Origin: Microbulbifer yueqingensis
Lineage (GTDB): Bacteria > Pseudomonadota > Gammaproteobacteria > Pseudomonadales > Cellvibrionaceae
DNA: 64,000 nt
NCBI RefSeq assembly: GCF_900100355.1
Contig: NZ_FNFH01000001.1
Location: 200,963-264,962 of the forward strand
Direction of reading: 5' to 3'
Shown here: positions 1-10,459 of the stretch, piece by piece
Layout of the letters: each line of letters opens with the position of its first letter
Position numbering within the stretch: the first letter of the stretch is position 1
The notes under the pieces: generated by a model
What the model saw: only the letters and a program-made list of their open reading frames with translations
Told to the model about the DNA's origin: nothing
The model's database searches: none
Made by a program: the position numbers and the translations under genes

Positions 1-1006
1 CCTCGGCTGCGAGTCTCTCCAGCCACTCGACGGAATCCACCACGGGGTAAAGCCCCAGCTCATTGGTATCGGTATCGGGAAAATCGCAGGCAAAAAGGCT
101 GTTGCCATCGGCATCAAAGTAATCGTAATGCCGGGCGTGTTCCTCCTGCGGTAGCAGAACCCTGGGAAAATCCTGTAATTCGTCCGGCCAACCACAATGC
201 CCCACGGGTCCGGGCCCGGCGCCGATAGAGTCACCCTGCCCGAGGCGCAGGCCGCGCTGTACGTAGGCCTTGGCCACCACGCAGGCGTCGCGCAGCGGGT
301 AGCCCAGTGCAGTGAAGGCGGCGATCGCCGATGACAGGGTGCAGCCGGTACCGTGGGTATTCTCGCTGTCCACCCTGTCGCCGATAAACCAGTCGCCGCG
401 CACGCCATCCCAGAGCAGGTCGGCAATTTCGCCGGGATTGATTTCACTGTGGCCTCCGGTGACGAGTAGCGCGCGACAACCGCTGGTGTGCAACAGTTGC
501 GCCGCGTTCTGGATTTGGGTCGCGCAGCCGACCGGCGCTCGCGCAAGCCATTCCAGTTCGTGCAGGTTGGGAGTCACCAGGTCGCACAGGGGAAACAGTT
601 CCCGCAATACCAGCTCACCGATACCGTCCTCAGTCAGGGTGTCGCCGCTGCTGGCCACTGCCACCGGGTCGTAGATTACCGGCACCGAGCGGATGGCTTT
701 CAGCCGATGCAGGAATTCTGTCACTGCCAGCACCTGTTCACTATTGGCCAGCAGGCCGATTTTAATTGCGTCGGGCAGCAGGTCCCGCTGCAGGGCATTC
801 AGCTGGTCGATGAGCACCTCCACCGGCACCGCATTGATGGACGCCACCCCGGTGGTGTTCTGGGCCGTGTTCGCGGTAATTGCAGTGCAGCCGTGGCAGC
901 CCAGATCGGCGAAAGTTAGCAGGTCTGCCTGGATACCCGCACCGCCGCCAGAGTCACTGCCGGCAATGGTCCAGACGATGGGTCTTCTTGGCTGTTGCAT
1001 AGACAT
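1..1006 (-). CDS. thiDE: Bifunctional hydroxymethylpyrimidine (phosphate) kinase / thiamine-phosphate synthase, 3' end outside window
   Basis: 335 residues are visible. The N-terminal part is a ThiD-type kinase: it opens with [20 protein letters not shown], has [12 protein letters not shown] in the middle and the anion-hole motif [15 protein letters not shown]. ThiD phosphorylates HMP and HMP-P. After the kinase a linker leads into [15 protein letters not shown], which looks like the first strand and helix of a ThiE TIM barrel, so the gene is very probably a ThiD-ThiE fusion cut by the window edge. ThiE would join HMP-PP to the thiazole phosphate to give thiamine monophosphate. Start is ATG at 1006, with a second in-frame ATG at 1000; no strong ribosome site separates them. 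It is the last visible gene of the thiamine operon, 115 bases after thiG. The ThiE assignment rests on about 20 residues. Confidence 0.9.
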   Translation of the reverse strand, partial: MSMQQPRRPIVWTIAGSDSGGGAGIQADLLTFADLGCHGCTAITANTAQNTTGVASINAVPVEVLIDQLNALQRDLLPDAIKIGLLANSEQVLAVTEFLHRLKAIRSVPVIYDPVAVASSGDTLTEDGIGELVLRELFPLCDLVTPNLHELEWLARAPVGCATQIQNAAQLLHTSGCRALLVTGGHSEINPGEIADLLWDGVRGDWFIGDRVDSENTHGTGCTLSSAIAAFTALGYPLRDACVVAKAYVQRGLRLGQGDSIGAGPGPVGHCGWPDELQDFPRVLLPQEEHARHYDYFDADGNSLFACDFPDTDTNELGLYPVVDSVEWLERLAAE

Positions 1007-1121
1007 CTTTTACTGGTGATTCAGAGCACGAAAAAATAATTCCGTGCATGCGGTCGTCATAATTCCCGGTTGCTCTCACTCGGCAGGGAAAGCCCGTGCT
1101 TACCGAGCAGCGGGCCAAGTT

Positions 1122-1928
1122 TCATTCCTGCGTTAACGGATCCGCCTGGTGCCAGAAAGGCATATCCAGGGTCGGCGTGCTTGGGCTGGCGGTCTGCTGG
1201 CGCACCATCAGGCCGGCCTGGTAGGCACTGCGCCCGGCGTCAATGGCGAGGCGGAAGGCGCGGGCCATGGCCACCGGGTCGTGCGCCTTCGCCACTGCCG
1301 TGTTGAGCAGCACGGCGTCAAAGCCCATTTCCATTGCCTCCGCCGCCTGCGACGGCGCGCCGATCCCCGCATCGATTATTAACGGCACCTGCGGCAGCCG
1401 TGTGCGCAGGGTTTCGAGGCTGTACTTGTTGAGCAGGCCCTGGCCAGTGCCGATGGGTGCGCCCCAGGGCATCAGCACCTCGCAGCCGGCGTCGAGCAGG
1501 CGCTGGCAGAGTACCAGGTCGTCGGTGCAATAGGGCAAGACCCTGAACCCACGCTTCACCAGTTCTGCCGCCGCCTCCACCAGCCCGAACGGGTCCGGCT
1601 GCAGGTTGTAATCGTCACCGATGACCTCGAGCTTGAGCCAGTCGGTGCGAAAAATCTCGCGGGACATTTCCGCCAGGTTAACCGCCTCCCTGGCGGTTTT
1701 GCAGCCAGCGGTGTTGGGCAGCAGCTGGCAGCCCGACTGCCGGATCAGGTCCCACACCAGGTTACCCTCATGCTGCGCCGGATTCTGCCGGCGTAGGGAC
1801 AGGGTGACAATTTCCGCTCCCGACACGGCAATCGATTCGCTCATGATGGCCGGTGAGGGATAAAGGGCGGTACCGATCAGGAACCGGCTGGAAAACTCGC
1901 GGCCGTAGATTTTCAGCTTGTCTTGCAT
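1122..1928 (-). CDS. thiG: Thiazole synthase ThiG
   Basis: 268 residues, a usual ThiG length. ThiG forms the thiazole phosphate ring from 1-deoxyxylulose 5-phosphate, dehydroglycine and sulfur carried as ThiS thiocarboxylate. The Schiff-base lysine is K99 in [10 protein letters not shown]. Phosphate-binding segments [14 protein letters not shown] and [19 protein letters not shown] and the motif [15 protein letters not shown] are present. Start ATG 1928 follows GAGGAAATCCAG, a good ribosome site. It sits 23 bases after thiS and shares the riboswitch-controlled transcript. Confidence 0.97.
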   Translation of the reverse strand: MQDKLKIYGREFSSRFLIGTALYPSPAIMSESIAVSGAEIVTLSLRRQNPAQHEGNLVWDLIRQSGCQLLPNTAGCKTAREAVNLAEMSREIFRTDWLKLEVIGDDYNLQPDPFGLVEAAAELVKRGFRVLPYCTDDLVLCQRLLDAGCEVLMPWGAPIGTGQGLLNKYSLETLRTRLPQVPLIIDAGIGAPSQAAEAMEMGFDAVLLNTAVAKAHDPVAMARAFRLAIDAGRSAYQAGLMVRQQTASPSTPTLDMPFWHQADPLTQE

Positions 1929-1951
1929 CTGGATTTCCTCAAAATTCCCCG

Positions 1952-2155
1952 TCAGCCACCCACGACCGGCGCAACTACATCCACCTCGTCGCCCGGGCGG
2001 ATTTCTGTGTGCGCATAGTCTGCCCGGGGCACGAATTCGCCGTTGACTGCCACCGCGAAACCATCCCCTTTGTAACCTGCCTGCTCCAACAGGGCAGCCA
2101 GGCTCGGCCTGCCTTGCAGGGAATGTCGCTCTGCGTTGATGGTTATTTCACTCAT
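1952..2155 (-). CDS. thiS: Sulfur carrier protein ThiS
   Basis: 67 residues, ubiquitin-like fold family. It ends in VVGG, the diglycine tail that is adenylated and then thiocarboxylated to deliver sulfur to ThiG. The segment [15 protein letters not shown] is typical of the family. Start ATG 2155 lies two bases after the thiO stop, so the two are probably translationally coupled. No thiF adenylyltransferase is encoded in this operon; a thiF or moeB elsewhere must act on it (inference). Confidence 0.96.
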   Translation of the reverse strand: MSEITINAERHSLQGRPSLAALLEQAGYKGDGFAVAVNGEFVPRADYAHTEIRPGDEVDVVAPVVGG

Positions 2156-2157
2156 TG

Positions 2158-3222
2158 CTATTCCGTTGTTACTTCGGTTACCAAACCCGCCGCTTCTGCC
2201 ACACGCCGAACCAGTGCCGGGCCGCAGAGGTAGCCGTGGCGGTACAGCCCGTTAGCCTGCACCAGCCCCTCGACAATCCTGACAAAGGGGAGATTGTCCG
2301 GGGTCGCCGGGCGCAGGTTGACACTGGTCTCGACAATACGGGACTCGGCGAATGCCGGGTGCAACGCATAAAGCGCCGACGATAATTCCATGGTGGAGCG
2401 CAGGCTGATCGGAGACAGGTCCTCACTCTCGATTTCCGTAGCGCCAATGACCGTGGTGCCGTCGGGCTTTGGCACGGCGTATAGCTTGTAACGCGGGTGC
2501 ATGAGGCGGACCGGTCGCTGGAAGCTGACCTCGGATGTTTCCACCACCATCACCTCGCCACGAACGCCGCGCAGGTTTCTGGCCTGCGCCTTGGCGCCCA
2601 TGCCGCGGCAGTCGATAACCAGGTCAAAGGTCCGCCGCTCGCCACCCTTGTGCAGGACCACCGCGTGGGGCTCGCAATCCACCGCAGTCTCATCCACCAG
2701 CCCTACTCCCAGCCGCCGCAGCTCGTCGAGCAATACGCCGAGCAGGCGACGGTTGTCGAGGTCTGCCTCGTTGCGCAGGTAGACTCCCCGGGAGAAGTGC
2801 TGCAGGTCGGGCTCCAGCGCAGAGACACCCGCTGCGTCGAGTGGGGTCATCTCCTTTGTCGCCGCACTCCCCAGGGTACGCTGCAGGTCCCGCTGGAACT
2901 GGTCCAGCTGCGCCGCATCGCACTGGTGCGCCACTACCATGCTGCCATTGCGGCGAAAGTGCAGTGGCTGCCCGCTGGCGCGCTCGAGAACATCTATCCA
3001 CCGGGGCCACAGTTGCAGGCTTTCCAGTCCCATACGGTACACTTCGTAGGGACTATGGATCAGCTCGGTCAGTGGCGAAATCATTCCCGCGGCGGTCCAG
3101 CAGGCACCCGCGGGGCGGGCCAGCGACCCGGCCTCGAAAAGGGTGACCTCTGCTCCGGCCAGCACCAACCGCCAAGCGCTCAGGCGTCCCAGGAGCCCTC
3201 CGCCGGCAATGGCGATGCGCAT
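2158..3222 (-). CDS. thiO: Glycine oxidase ThiO
   Basis: FAD-dependent amine oxidase that makes the dehydroglycine needed by ThiG in aerobic bacteria. The dinucleotide-binding motif MRIAIAGGGLLGRLSAWRL is at the very N-terminus. The C-terminal part has VNLRPATPDNLPFV and GLYRHGYLCGPALVRRVAE, as in DadA/ThiO oxidases. ATG 3222 gives 354 residues. An in-frame TTG at 3234 adds STA plus a start residue and has a better-spaced GGGAG site upstream, so the true start is uncertain. It lies 42 bases after thiC. ThiO rather than the radical enzyme ThiH indicates an oxygen-dependent route. Confidence 0.94.
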   Translation of the reverse strand: MRIAIAGGGLLGRLSAWRLVLAGAEVTLFEAGSLARPAGACWTAAGMISPLTELIHSPYEVYRMGLESLQLWPRWIDVLERASGQPLHFRRNGSMVVAHQCDAAQLDQFQRDLQRTLGSAATKEMTPLDAAGVSALEPDLQHFSRGVYLRNEADLDNRRLLGVLLDELRRLGVGLVDETAVDCEPHAVVLHKGGERRTFDLVIDCRGMGAKAQARNLRGVRGEVMVVETSEVSFQRPVRLMHPRYKLYAVPKPDGTTVIGATEIESEDLSPISLRSTMELSSALYALHPAFAESRIVETSVNLRPATPDNLPFVRIVEGLVQANGLYRHGYLCGPALVRRVAEAAGLVTEVTTE

Positions 3223-3264
3223 TGCTGTGCTCAAAATGCTTTTCTCCCGGCGAGATGCCCGCCT

Positions 3265-5433
<2,169 letters not shown>

Positions 5434-5442
5434 TGATCCGGG

Positions 5443-5472
5443 AGTATAGACTAAGTGTCTCGGATCAGACAA
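5443..5472 (-). promoter_or_regulatory. Candidate sigma-70 promoter of the thiamine operon
   Basis: On the minus strand TTGTCT (5472-5467) and TATACT (5448-5443) are separated by 18 bases. A start site about 7 bases after the -10 box would fall next to the first base of aptamer stem P1, which is where a riboswitch transcript should begin. The fit to the -10 consensus TATAAT is good; the -35 differs from TTGACA at two positions. Confidence 0.6.
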
Positions 5473-5701
5473 GGCAGCGGGGAACTGCCGCCTACCGGCC
5501 ACGCCCACGCCACGAAGGCGATCACGCTCAATTACACGCCGAAACTTATCTCCAGAGCGACCTCCGGCGAAAATCTCGGCTAGACTCCCGCCATCCCGCA
5601 GGGCCTGGCTGTTGGCGCCCTGAAGCAAGGGACCCGGGGCCAGTCCACGCGGCCCTTCCTGCCAGGACTTGGCCCACCTGGCTACAGCGGGTAACGATTA
5701 A
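5473..5701. other. Intergenic region without recognised gene
   Basis: About 230 bases between the divergent thiamine operon promoter and the first exported-protein gene. Short open frames here have no ribosome site or family resemblance. It should hold the promoter for the downstream plus-strand pair, but I see no convincing -35/-10 pair. Confidence 0.6.
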
Positions 5702-6268
5702 ATGAATAAAATTTTCAGCTGTCTCGCGTTACTGGGCTTTATCACATCTTTTTCACCCTTAACGGCATCGGATAACGGTTTCCTCGTGATCGACTCGATC
5801 CTGTCACCCCAGACCGCAAGACAACCCACCTGGATTGCCCTGAGGCGATATGCCCCACCGGCTTATCAGGAAGGGGACTATCCGAAGGCAAACTGCACGC
5901 CATTTTGCATTCATGTGCCAGTGGGAACCGTTATCACCTCTGTTCCGACTGGCAGGTATTCGGTGGATCATATCGACTTCCGCAAAAGCAAGTCGATGAA
6001 GAGAGACAGCTTGCAGGTATTAAATGGCGACAATATCGCATTCGAAGTCGGCGCGGAGCATGTCACGGTTCTCGGCCTGATTCATATCGAGAGAGTAACA
6101 AGCGGAAAAAATAAAATCGCGATCACCCAGCCACAAATATTGCTCCAATGGGCGTGTGACGAGGGCGAGGATATCTTCGACCGTCACCAGGCACATCTCG
6201 TCGACGGCCGCTTCAGTTTCCAGACCATCAAAATACAGTGCAGTGATACTTATGGCATGGCCGAATAA
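5702..6268 (+). CDS. Exported protein of unknown family, paralog of the next gene
   Basis: 188 residues. A signal peptide (K3, hydrophobic residues 5-20, likely cleavage after TAS at about 23) predicts export to the periplasm. The mature part has cysteines 65, 69, 152 and 180. Blocks shared with the following gene are GFLVIDSIL (26-34), PTWIALRR (42-49), VPTGRYSVDHIDF (81-93), FEVGAEHVTVLGLIHIE (114-130) and QPQILLQWACDE (143-154). The VPTGRY block resembles beta-rich small lipoprotein domains in which PxGxY forms a turn, but I do not recognise the family. Base composition is visibly more AT-rich than its neighbours and rare codons such as ATA and AGA occur, suggesting later arrival. No function assigned. 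Confidence 0.85.
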   Translation: MNKIFSCLALLGFITSFSPLTASDNGFLVIDSILSPQTARQPTWIALRRYAPPAYQEGDYPKANCTPFCIHVPVGTVITSVPTGRYSVDHIDFRKSKSMKRDSLQVLNGDNIAFEVGAEHVTVLGLIHIERVTSGKNKIAITQPQILLQWACDEGEDIFDRHQAHLVDGRFSFQTIKIQCSDTYGMAE

Positions 6269-6384
6269 ATTGAAAAAGTTCGGACTTAAACTCCGGAGAG
6301 TGTCATGGGGGCATGACATTCCCTCATTACCGAGCAGGTAAAAATTCCAATAGAACCCTGCCACCGGGAGGACAAGGAAAAACC

Positions 6385-6930
6385 ATGCAAAAAATAACCA
6401 GCCTCCTGGCTTCAACAATAATGACAGTCATCATTTCCGCACCAGCGTGGTCAGATGATGGATATCTGGTAATCGATACACTTTTGGAGCCACATTCCAA
6501 ACGAGAACCAAAATGGATCTCCCTCAAGCGTTGCAATACTCGAACCTGCGTGCCTTATGGTGGACACTACACTTTTGTGGAGGCAGGCGAAGTCATCGCG
6601 GAAATCCCCCCGGGTAAATATATCGTGGCTCAAATCGGCTTCCAGAATAATAAATTTGGACGAGGCGTTGTAGTCACTGGCACCGAATTACTGGCGTTCG
6701 AGGTTCTCGAAGCGCATATTACTGTCTTCGGCCTTATTTACCTGACAGAGTCTTCACGTCACCGCAACGAATACCAAATCGAGATCTACCAACCAGAAAT
6801 CCTGCTTCAGTGGGCCTGCGATGAAAATAGCGAGTTGTTTGACATCGCGCCCGTCCACATGGTGACCGGACCGCTCACTTTCGAGACGGTCAGGATACGG
6901 TGCGAGGGTCGCTCCGGCCCGCCCGATTGA
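6385..6930 (+). CDS. Exported protein of unknown family, paralog of the previous gene
   Basis: 181 residues from ATG 6385, which follows GGGAGGACAAGGAAAAACC; a longer in-frame start at 6313 lacks a ribosome site and would hide the signal peptide. Signal peptide residues 1-23 (ends SAPAWS). The mature protein lines up with the upstream gene almost without gaps at the ends: GYLVIDTLLEP (26-36), EPKWISLKRC (41-50), IPPGKYIVAQIGF (74-86), EAHITVFGLIYL (109-120) and QPEILLQWACDE (136-147). Cysteines 50, 55, 144 and 173 match the four mature cysteines of the partner, so two disulfides are possible. Same low GC. Probably co-transcribed (116-base gap). Function unknown. Confidence 0.88.
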   Translation: MQKITSLLASTIMTVIISAPAWSDDGYLVIDTLLEPHSKREPKWISLKRCNTRTCVPYGGHYTFVEAGEVIAEIPPGKYIVAQIGFQNNKFGRGVVVTGTELLAFEVLEAHITVFGLIYLTESSRHRNEYQIEIYQPEILLQWACDENSELFDIAPVHMVTGPLTFETVRIRCEGRSGPPD

Positions 6931-7086
6931 CTCGCGATAAGATCGCCCGCCCCAGGGATATAGTTAAAAGGATCCGCGATTGGTCCCGTCATCCCGTAAG
7001 TCGATCCGACAGCAGCGCAAGAGGCATTTCTGCCAGTTCAGGCCCATTCGCGCAACAATGCCCGATACCAAGCCACCGAGCTTTCC

Positions 7087-8454
7087 TTAAATAACCAGCG
7101 TTTTCTGGAAGCTCATCTCACGGATGGCGTAGCGCACACCCTCGCGCCCCACGCCGCTCTCCTTCACGCCCCCGAACGGGAAGTGCTCGGCGCGGAATCC
7201 CGGCCCGTCATTGACCGCCAGCAGCCCCACGTCGAGCCGGTTGAACAGGCTCCTGGCGAGCGACAGGTCACGGGTGAAGACCCCGGCCTGCAGCCCAAAC
7301 GGGGAGTCATTGGCGAGGGTCACCAGTTCATCCACCGTATCGAACGGACGCAGGGGAATGACCGGGCCAAATGTCTCGTCGGCCACCAGCGGGGCGTCAT
7401 CGGGAACATCTTCGATCACCGTGGGCCACAGGATATTGCCCTCGCGGCGGTGGCCAGACAGGACGCGGGCGCCGCGCGCCACGGCGTCCGCGATGCGGCC
7501 GTGCACCTCGTCCGCAGCCGCAGTGTGGATCAGGGGGCCGACAAAGGTCTCTTCATCCATCGGGTCGCCCACCTTGAGAGACGTGGTGGCATCGAGCAGC
7601 CTGGCCGTGAAGGCCTCGTACACACCGCGCTGGACAAACACCCGTTTGGCCGCCGTGCAGCGCTGGCCGGCGGTTGCAAACCGCTGGTTGATGGCGGCAT
7701 GCACGGCCCCTTCCAGGTCCCCGTCCTCCATTACGATCAACGGGTCGTTGCCCCCCAGCTCGAACAACAGCTTCTTGTACCCCGCCGCCGCGGCGATGGC
7801 ATTGGCTGCGGCGGTGCCGCCGGTAAAGTTGATTGCGTGTACCTGCGGGTGAGCCACCGCGTGGCTGGTTGCGGGTATATCGGGAATCAGCATCTGCAGT
7901 ACGCCCGGGTCCATGCCGGCGCGATAGCAGAGGTCGACCAGGAATTCCGCCGAGCGCTTGTTCTGGGGGCCAGGCTTGAAGAGGATGGTGTTACCGGCCG
8001 CGAATGCCGGCCCGATCTTGTGGACGGCGATATTGACCGGGAAATTGAATGGCGTAATACACATCACAGTGCCCAGCGGCTTCCACAACACCACGCCGAT
8101 GCGTTCGCGCTGCGGCGGGTAGGCATCGGAGTCCAGCGCCTCACCGGTGATTGCGCGGGCCTCCATGGCACTGGCGAGCGCGGTATTGCAGGCGCGCTCG
8201 ATCTCGACCCGGCTGTCGCTGATGGTCTTGCCGGTCTCTGCGGTAATCAGGCGTGCCAGGTGATCGGCATGTTCCCGCAACAGGCCCGACAGCCGCATGA
8301 GAATATCGGAGCGCTGCCAGGCCGGCATGGCGGCCTGCACCGCGCGACCTTCCACCAGGCGGTCGATGGCACAGTCCACCGCTTCACGACCGGCGAAATC
8401 GTATTCCTCGATAAGGTCGCCACCGAAGGGATTGATAATCTGGTAATCAGCCAT
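7087..8454 (-). CDS. NAD(P)-dependent aldehyde dehydrogenase (phosphonoacetaldehyde/sulfoacetaldehyde type possible)
   Basis: 455 residues from ATG 8454 (MADYQIINPFGG). The frame stays open far upstream, but that extension is only a shadow of the transporter gene. Catalytic residues of the ALDH family are all visible: N137 in TPFNFPV, K160 in LFKPGP, E232 in FELGGNDP and nucleophile C266 in AGQRCTA. The FELGGNDPLIV signature recalls phosphonoacetaldehyde and related short-aldehyde dehydrogenases. It follows a TauE/SafE exporter gene by 14 bases, a pairing known for sulfoacetaldehyde dehydrogenase SafD with SafE. The substrate is therefore open: sulfo-, phosphono- or ordinary aldehydes. Confidence 0.9.
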   Translation of the reverse strand: MADYQIINPFGGDLIEEYDFAGREAVDCAIDRLVEGRAVQAAMPAWQRSDILMRLSGLLREHADHLARLITAETGKTISDSRVEIERACNTALASAMEARAITGEALDSDAYPPQRERIGVVLWKPLGTVMCITPFNFPVNIAVHKIGPAFAAGNTILFKPGPQNKRSAEFLVDLCYRAGMDPGVLQMLIPDIPATSHAVAHPQVHAINFTGGTAAANAIAAAAGYKKLLFELGGNDPLIVMEDGDLEGAVHAAINQRFATAGQRCTAAKRVFVQRGVYEAFTARLLDATTSLKVGDPMDEETFVGPLIHTAAADEVHGRIADAVARGARVLSGHRREGNILWPTVIEDVPDDAPLVADETFGPVIPLRPFDTVDELVTLANDSPFGLQAGVFTRDLSLARSLFNRLDVGLLAVNDGPGFRAEHFPFGGVKESGVGREGVRYAIREMSFQKTLVI

Positions 8455-8468
8455 CGCTGACACTCCCG

Positions 8469-9218
8469 TTACATGGTAAACAGTTGGTAAAGGATACGCA
8501 GGCCAGCCACCAGCAGCGCCACGCGCATAAGCCGGAAAAACAGCGCGCTGTCCAGGCGGTTCAGCATGGCGATACCGATCCGGGTACCGACGATGGCCGC
8601 CACGGTCAGCAGCAGGATCAGGCCCAGGTGATCGGAGAACGCGAAGCCGAGATAGATAAACGCCGGCACCTTGAGCGCGTGGCACCAGGCCTGCATCACC
8701 GACTTGTTTGCCACCACCTCCTTCGGGGAGAGGTCGCGGCGCACGAAAAATGCCGCCAGCAGCGGGTCGACCGCACCGGCCAGGATCCCCAGGGTGCCGG
8801 TACCGATGCCCACCCAGAAATAGTTGTGCGGCCTGAGCCGGATCTCTGGCAGCCGCTTCGGCTTGAATACTGTGTAGAAGATCAATATCGCCAGCAACAC
8901 CAACGGCAGCTGCTGCCACTCGAGTCGCGCCAGGCCCAGGGTCATTGCAGCAGCCCCAAGTGTGCAACCGATAAAGAACGGGATGCAGAATTCCCAGCGG
9001 ATGTGTTCGCGCACATAGAGAATGCGCGCCAGGTTGTTCATCAGCTGCACGGCGCCGTGGATGGGTACCAGCAGCCGCAGCGGGATCGCCAGGTTGAGGG
9101 CGGCAAACATCAGCACCCCGCCTGCGCCTCCGGTTACCGCAGAGATAAACGCACTGGCGATACAGGCCAGCAGCAACAGCCCCAGCGTGAGGGAAGTCAG
9201 TTCTGTAAATTCCGGCAA
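8469..9218 (-). CDS. TauE/SafE family membrane exporter
   Basis: 249 residues, about seven to eight hydrophobic segments, with the family-typical N-terminal FISAVTGGAGGVLMFAAL and the repeated-half segment GTLGILAGAVDPLLAAFF. Members export sulfite, sulfoacetate or other organosulfur anions. Start is TTG 9218: AAGGGAG stands six bases before it and no ATG occurs before residue 37, which would remove the first membrane helix. First gene of a two-gene unit with the aldehyde dehydrogenase. Specificity cannot be read from the sequence. Confidence 0.88.
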   Translation of the reverse strand: MPEFTELTSLTLGLLLLACIASAFISAVTGGAGGVLMFAALNLAIPLRLLVPIHGAVQLMNNLARILYVREHIRWEFCIPFFIGCTLGAAAMTLGLARLEWQQLPLVLLAILIFYTVFKPKRLPEIRLRPHNYFWVGIGTGTLGILAGAVDPLLAAFFVRRDLSPKEVVANKSVMQAWCHALKVPAFIYLGFAFSDHLGLILLLTVAAIVGTRIGIAMLNRLDSALFFRLMRVALLVAGLRILYQLFTM

Positions 9219-9341
9219 AGCCCGCTCCCTTGTACGGTGCAGAGTGCAGTATTGGGGTTGTCACTGAAGTTCAGGGGTGGCGGGCAGTCTAGGGGCAGCG
9301 GAATAATAAACCCAGTAGTCACCGGACCCGGCGCGGTTAAA

Positions 9342-10427
9342 TCAGGACATGGCGGCGAGCTGGTACAGGCGGTCCCGGTAGACCGGCCCCAGTTCGCGCC
9401 AAGCATACCCTGACACATCCTGGGGCGCCGGCAAATCCTGCCCGCTGGCCAGCCGGCGAATCTTTTCCACCGCGGCGCCGTTGCTGCCGTAGCGCACTCC
9501 AGCCGGATAAAAATCCGGGTAGGCCTGCTCGTCCGGCACCAGCGGGGTACATCCCAGCGCACAGGCTTCAAGCACGGCGAGGCCCTGGAACTCGTGGTGG
9601 GCGGTGGAGAGGAAGACATGGCTGCGGCGCAGCGTATCGAGATACTGTGACCGTTCCGGCAGGAACCCAATCCGGCCAAGCCGGTGGGCAAAGTCATGCT
9701 GGATGATGGAGAACTCCTCCGGGGTGTTGCGGAAGGATTCCCCCAGCAGGTTGAGGCGGTACTCCACTCCATCCTCCTCCAGGCCGCGGAGGATGTCCAG
9801 CAGCCGGGCACCGCCCTTGTCATATTCCCACCGGGCCGCCCAGCTGATCTCCAGCGGGCCAGCCCCTTGCGCTGCGACCTCGCCGCCGGCGGGGGCAAAG
9901 AGTTCATCCTCGAGCGGCACGGGCAGTACGTGCGACCTGGCCTCGATCTCGGCACAGATCCCCGCCGGCACAAAATCCGGGAAGCGCTTGAGCAGGCGTT
10001 CCGCCCCCTCCAGCAGGGTGCGCCGGTTGAACCCGGAATTGAACAGCAGCAGATCGCCACACAGGGCCGTGTAAATATTGAGAAGCTGGGGCTCTACCGA
10101 CTGGTGGGCCCGGTCACTGCGCGGGTAGGCAAACTGGTTTTCATGGAAATACACAGCGGTGGGCACGCCGGCAATCTCCGGGACCAGTCCCCGCAGCGCC
10201 GAGAGATCGGTCATGGAAGTCGCCACCACCAGGTCCCAGGGGCGACCCAGTAGCTCGCGGGCCTCACCCCTCCCCCAGCTCAGGCTGTTGCCGCGCACCC
10301 GCCAGCTGAAATAGCGCGCGGGCAGGGTGAGCACCGTCCAGTCCCACTCGGGCAGGGCCGCCACCAGGCCCTTGCGCCAGCGGCGGTGGCTGGCGGCATC
10401 ATAGGCGGACAGCAGCAGGACCCTCAT
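9342..10427 (-). CDS. Glycosyltransferase of the DUF3524 / tRNA-queuosine mannosyltransferase (QTMAN, GTDC1-like) family
   Basis: 361 residues. N-terminal DUF3524 domain: LLLSAYDAASHRRWRKGL (residues 4-21), LPARYFSWRVRGNS, ATSMTDLSALRGLVPE, then the strongly conserved YFHENQFAYP and LLFNSGFNRRTLL...LLKRFPD. The C-terminal half is a GT-B Rossmann domain with the nucleotide-sugar segment HEFQGLAVLEACALGCTPLVPDEQAYPDFY, the E-x7-E region of GT4 enzymes. Human GTDC1 (QTMAN) mannosylates queuosine in tRNA-Asp. Whether this bacterial relative modifies queuosine is inference. It ends the tsaB-uppP-dehydrogenase-glycosyltransferase series, and its first neighbour TsaB also acts in tRNA modification. 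Start ATG 10427 after GGGAAGC. Confidence 0.88.
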   Translation of the reverse strand: MRVLLLSAYDAASHRRWRKGLVAALPEWDWTVLTLPARYFSWRVRGNSLSWGRGEARELLGRPWDLVVATSMTDLSALRGLVPEIAGVPTAVYFHENQFAYPRSDRAHQSVEPQLLNIYTALCGDLLLFNSGFNRRTLLEGAERLLKRFPDFVPAGICAEIEARSHVLPVPLEDELFAPAGGEVAAQGAGPLEISWAARWEYDKGGARLLDILRGLEEDGVEYRLNLLGESFRNTPEEFSIIQHDFAHRLGRIGFLPERSQYLDTLRRSHVFLSTAHHEFQGLAVLEACALGCTPLVPDEQAYPDFYPAGVRYGSNGAAVEKIRRLASGQDLPAPQDVSGYAWRELGPVYRDRLYQLAAMS

Positions 10428-10459
10428 GATCGCTTCCCGTATTCCGGCGGCTATATGCC

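Noticed and set aside
7087..9264. A single 725-codon minus-strand frame spanning the aldehyde dehydrogenase and the region of the TauE gene
   Set aside because: Its N-terminal 270 codons are low-quality Arg/Gly/Ala sequence in another frame of the real transporter gene; the aldehyde dehydrogenase begins at ATG 8454.
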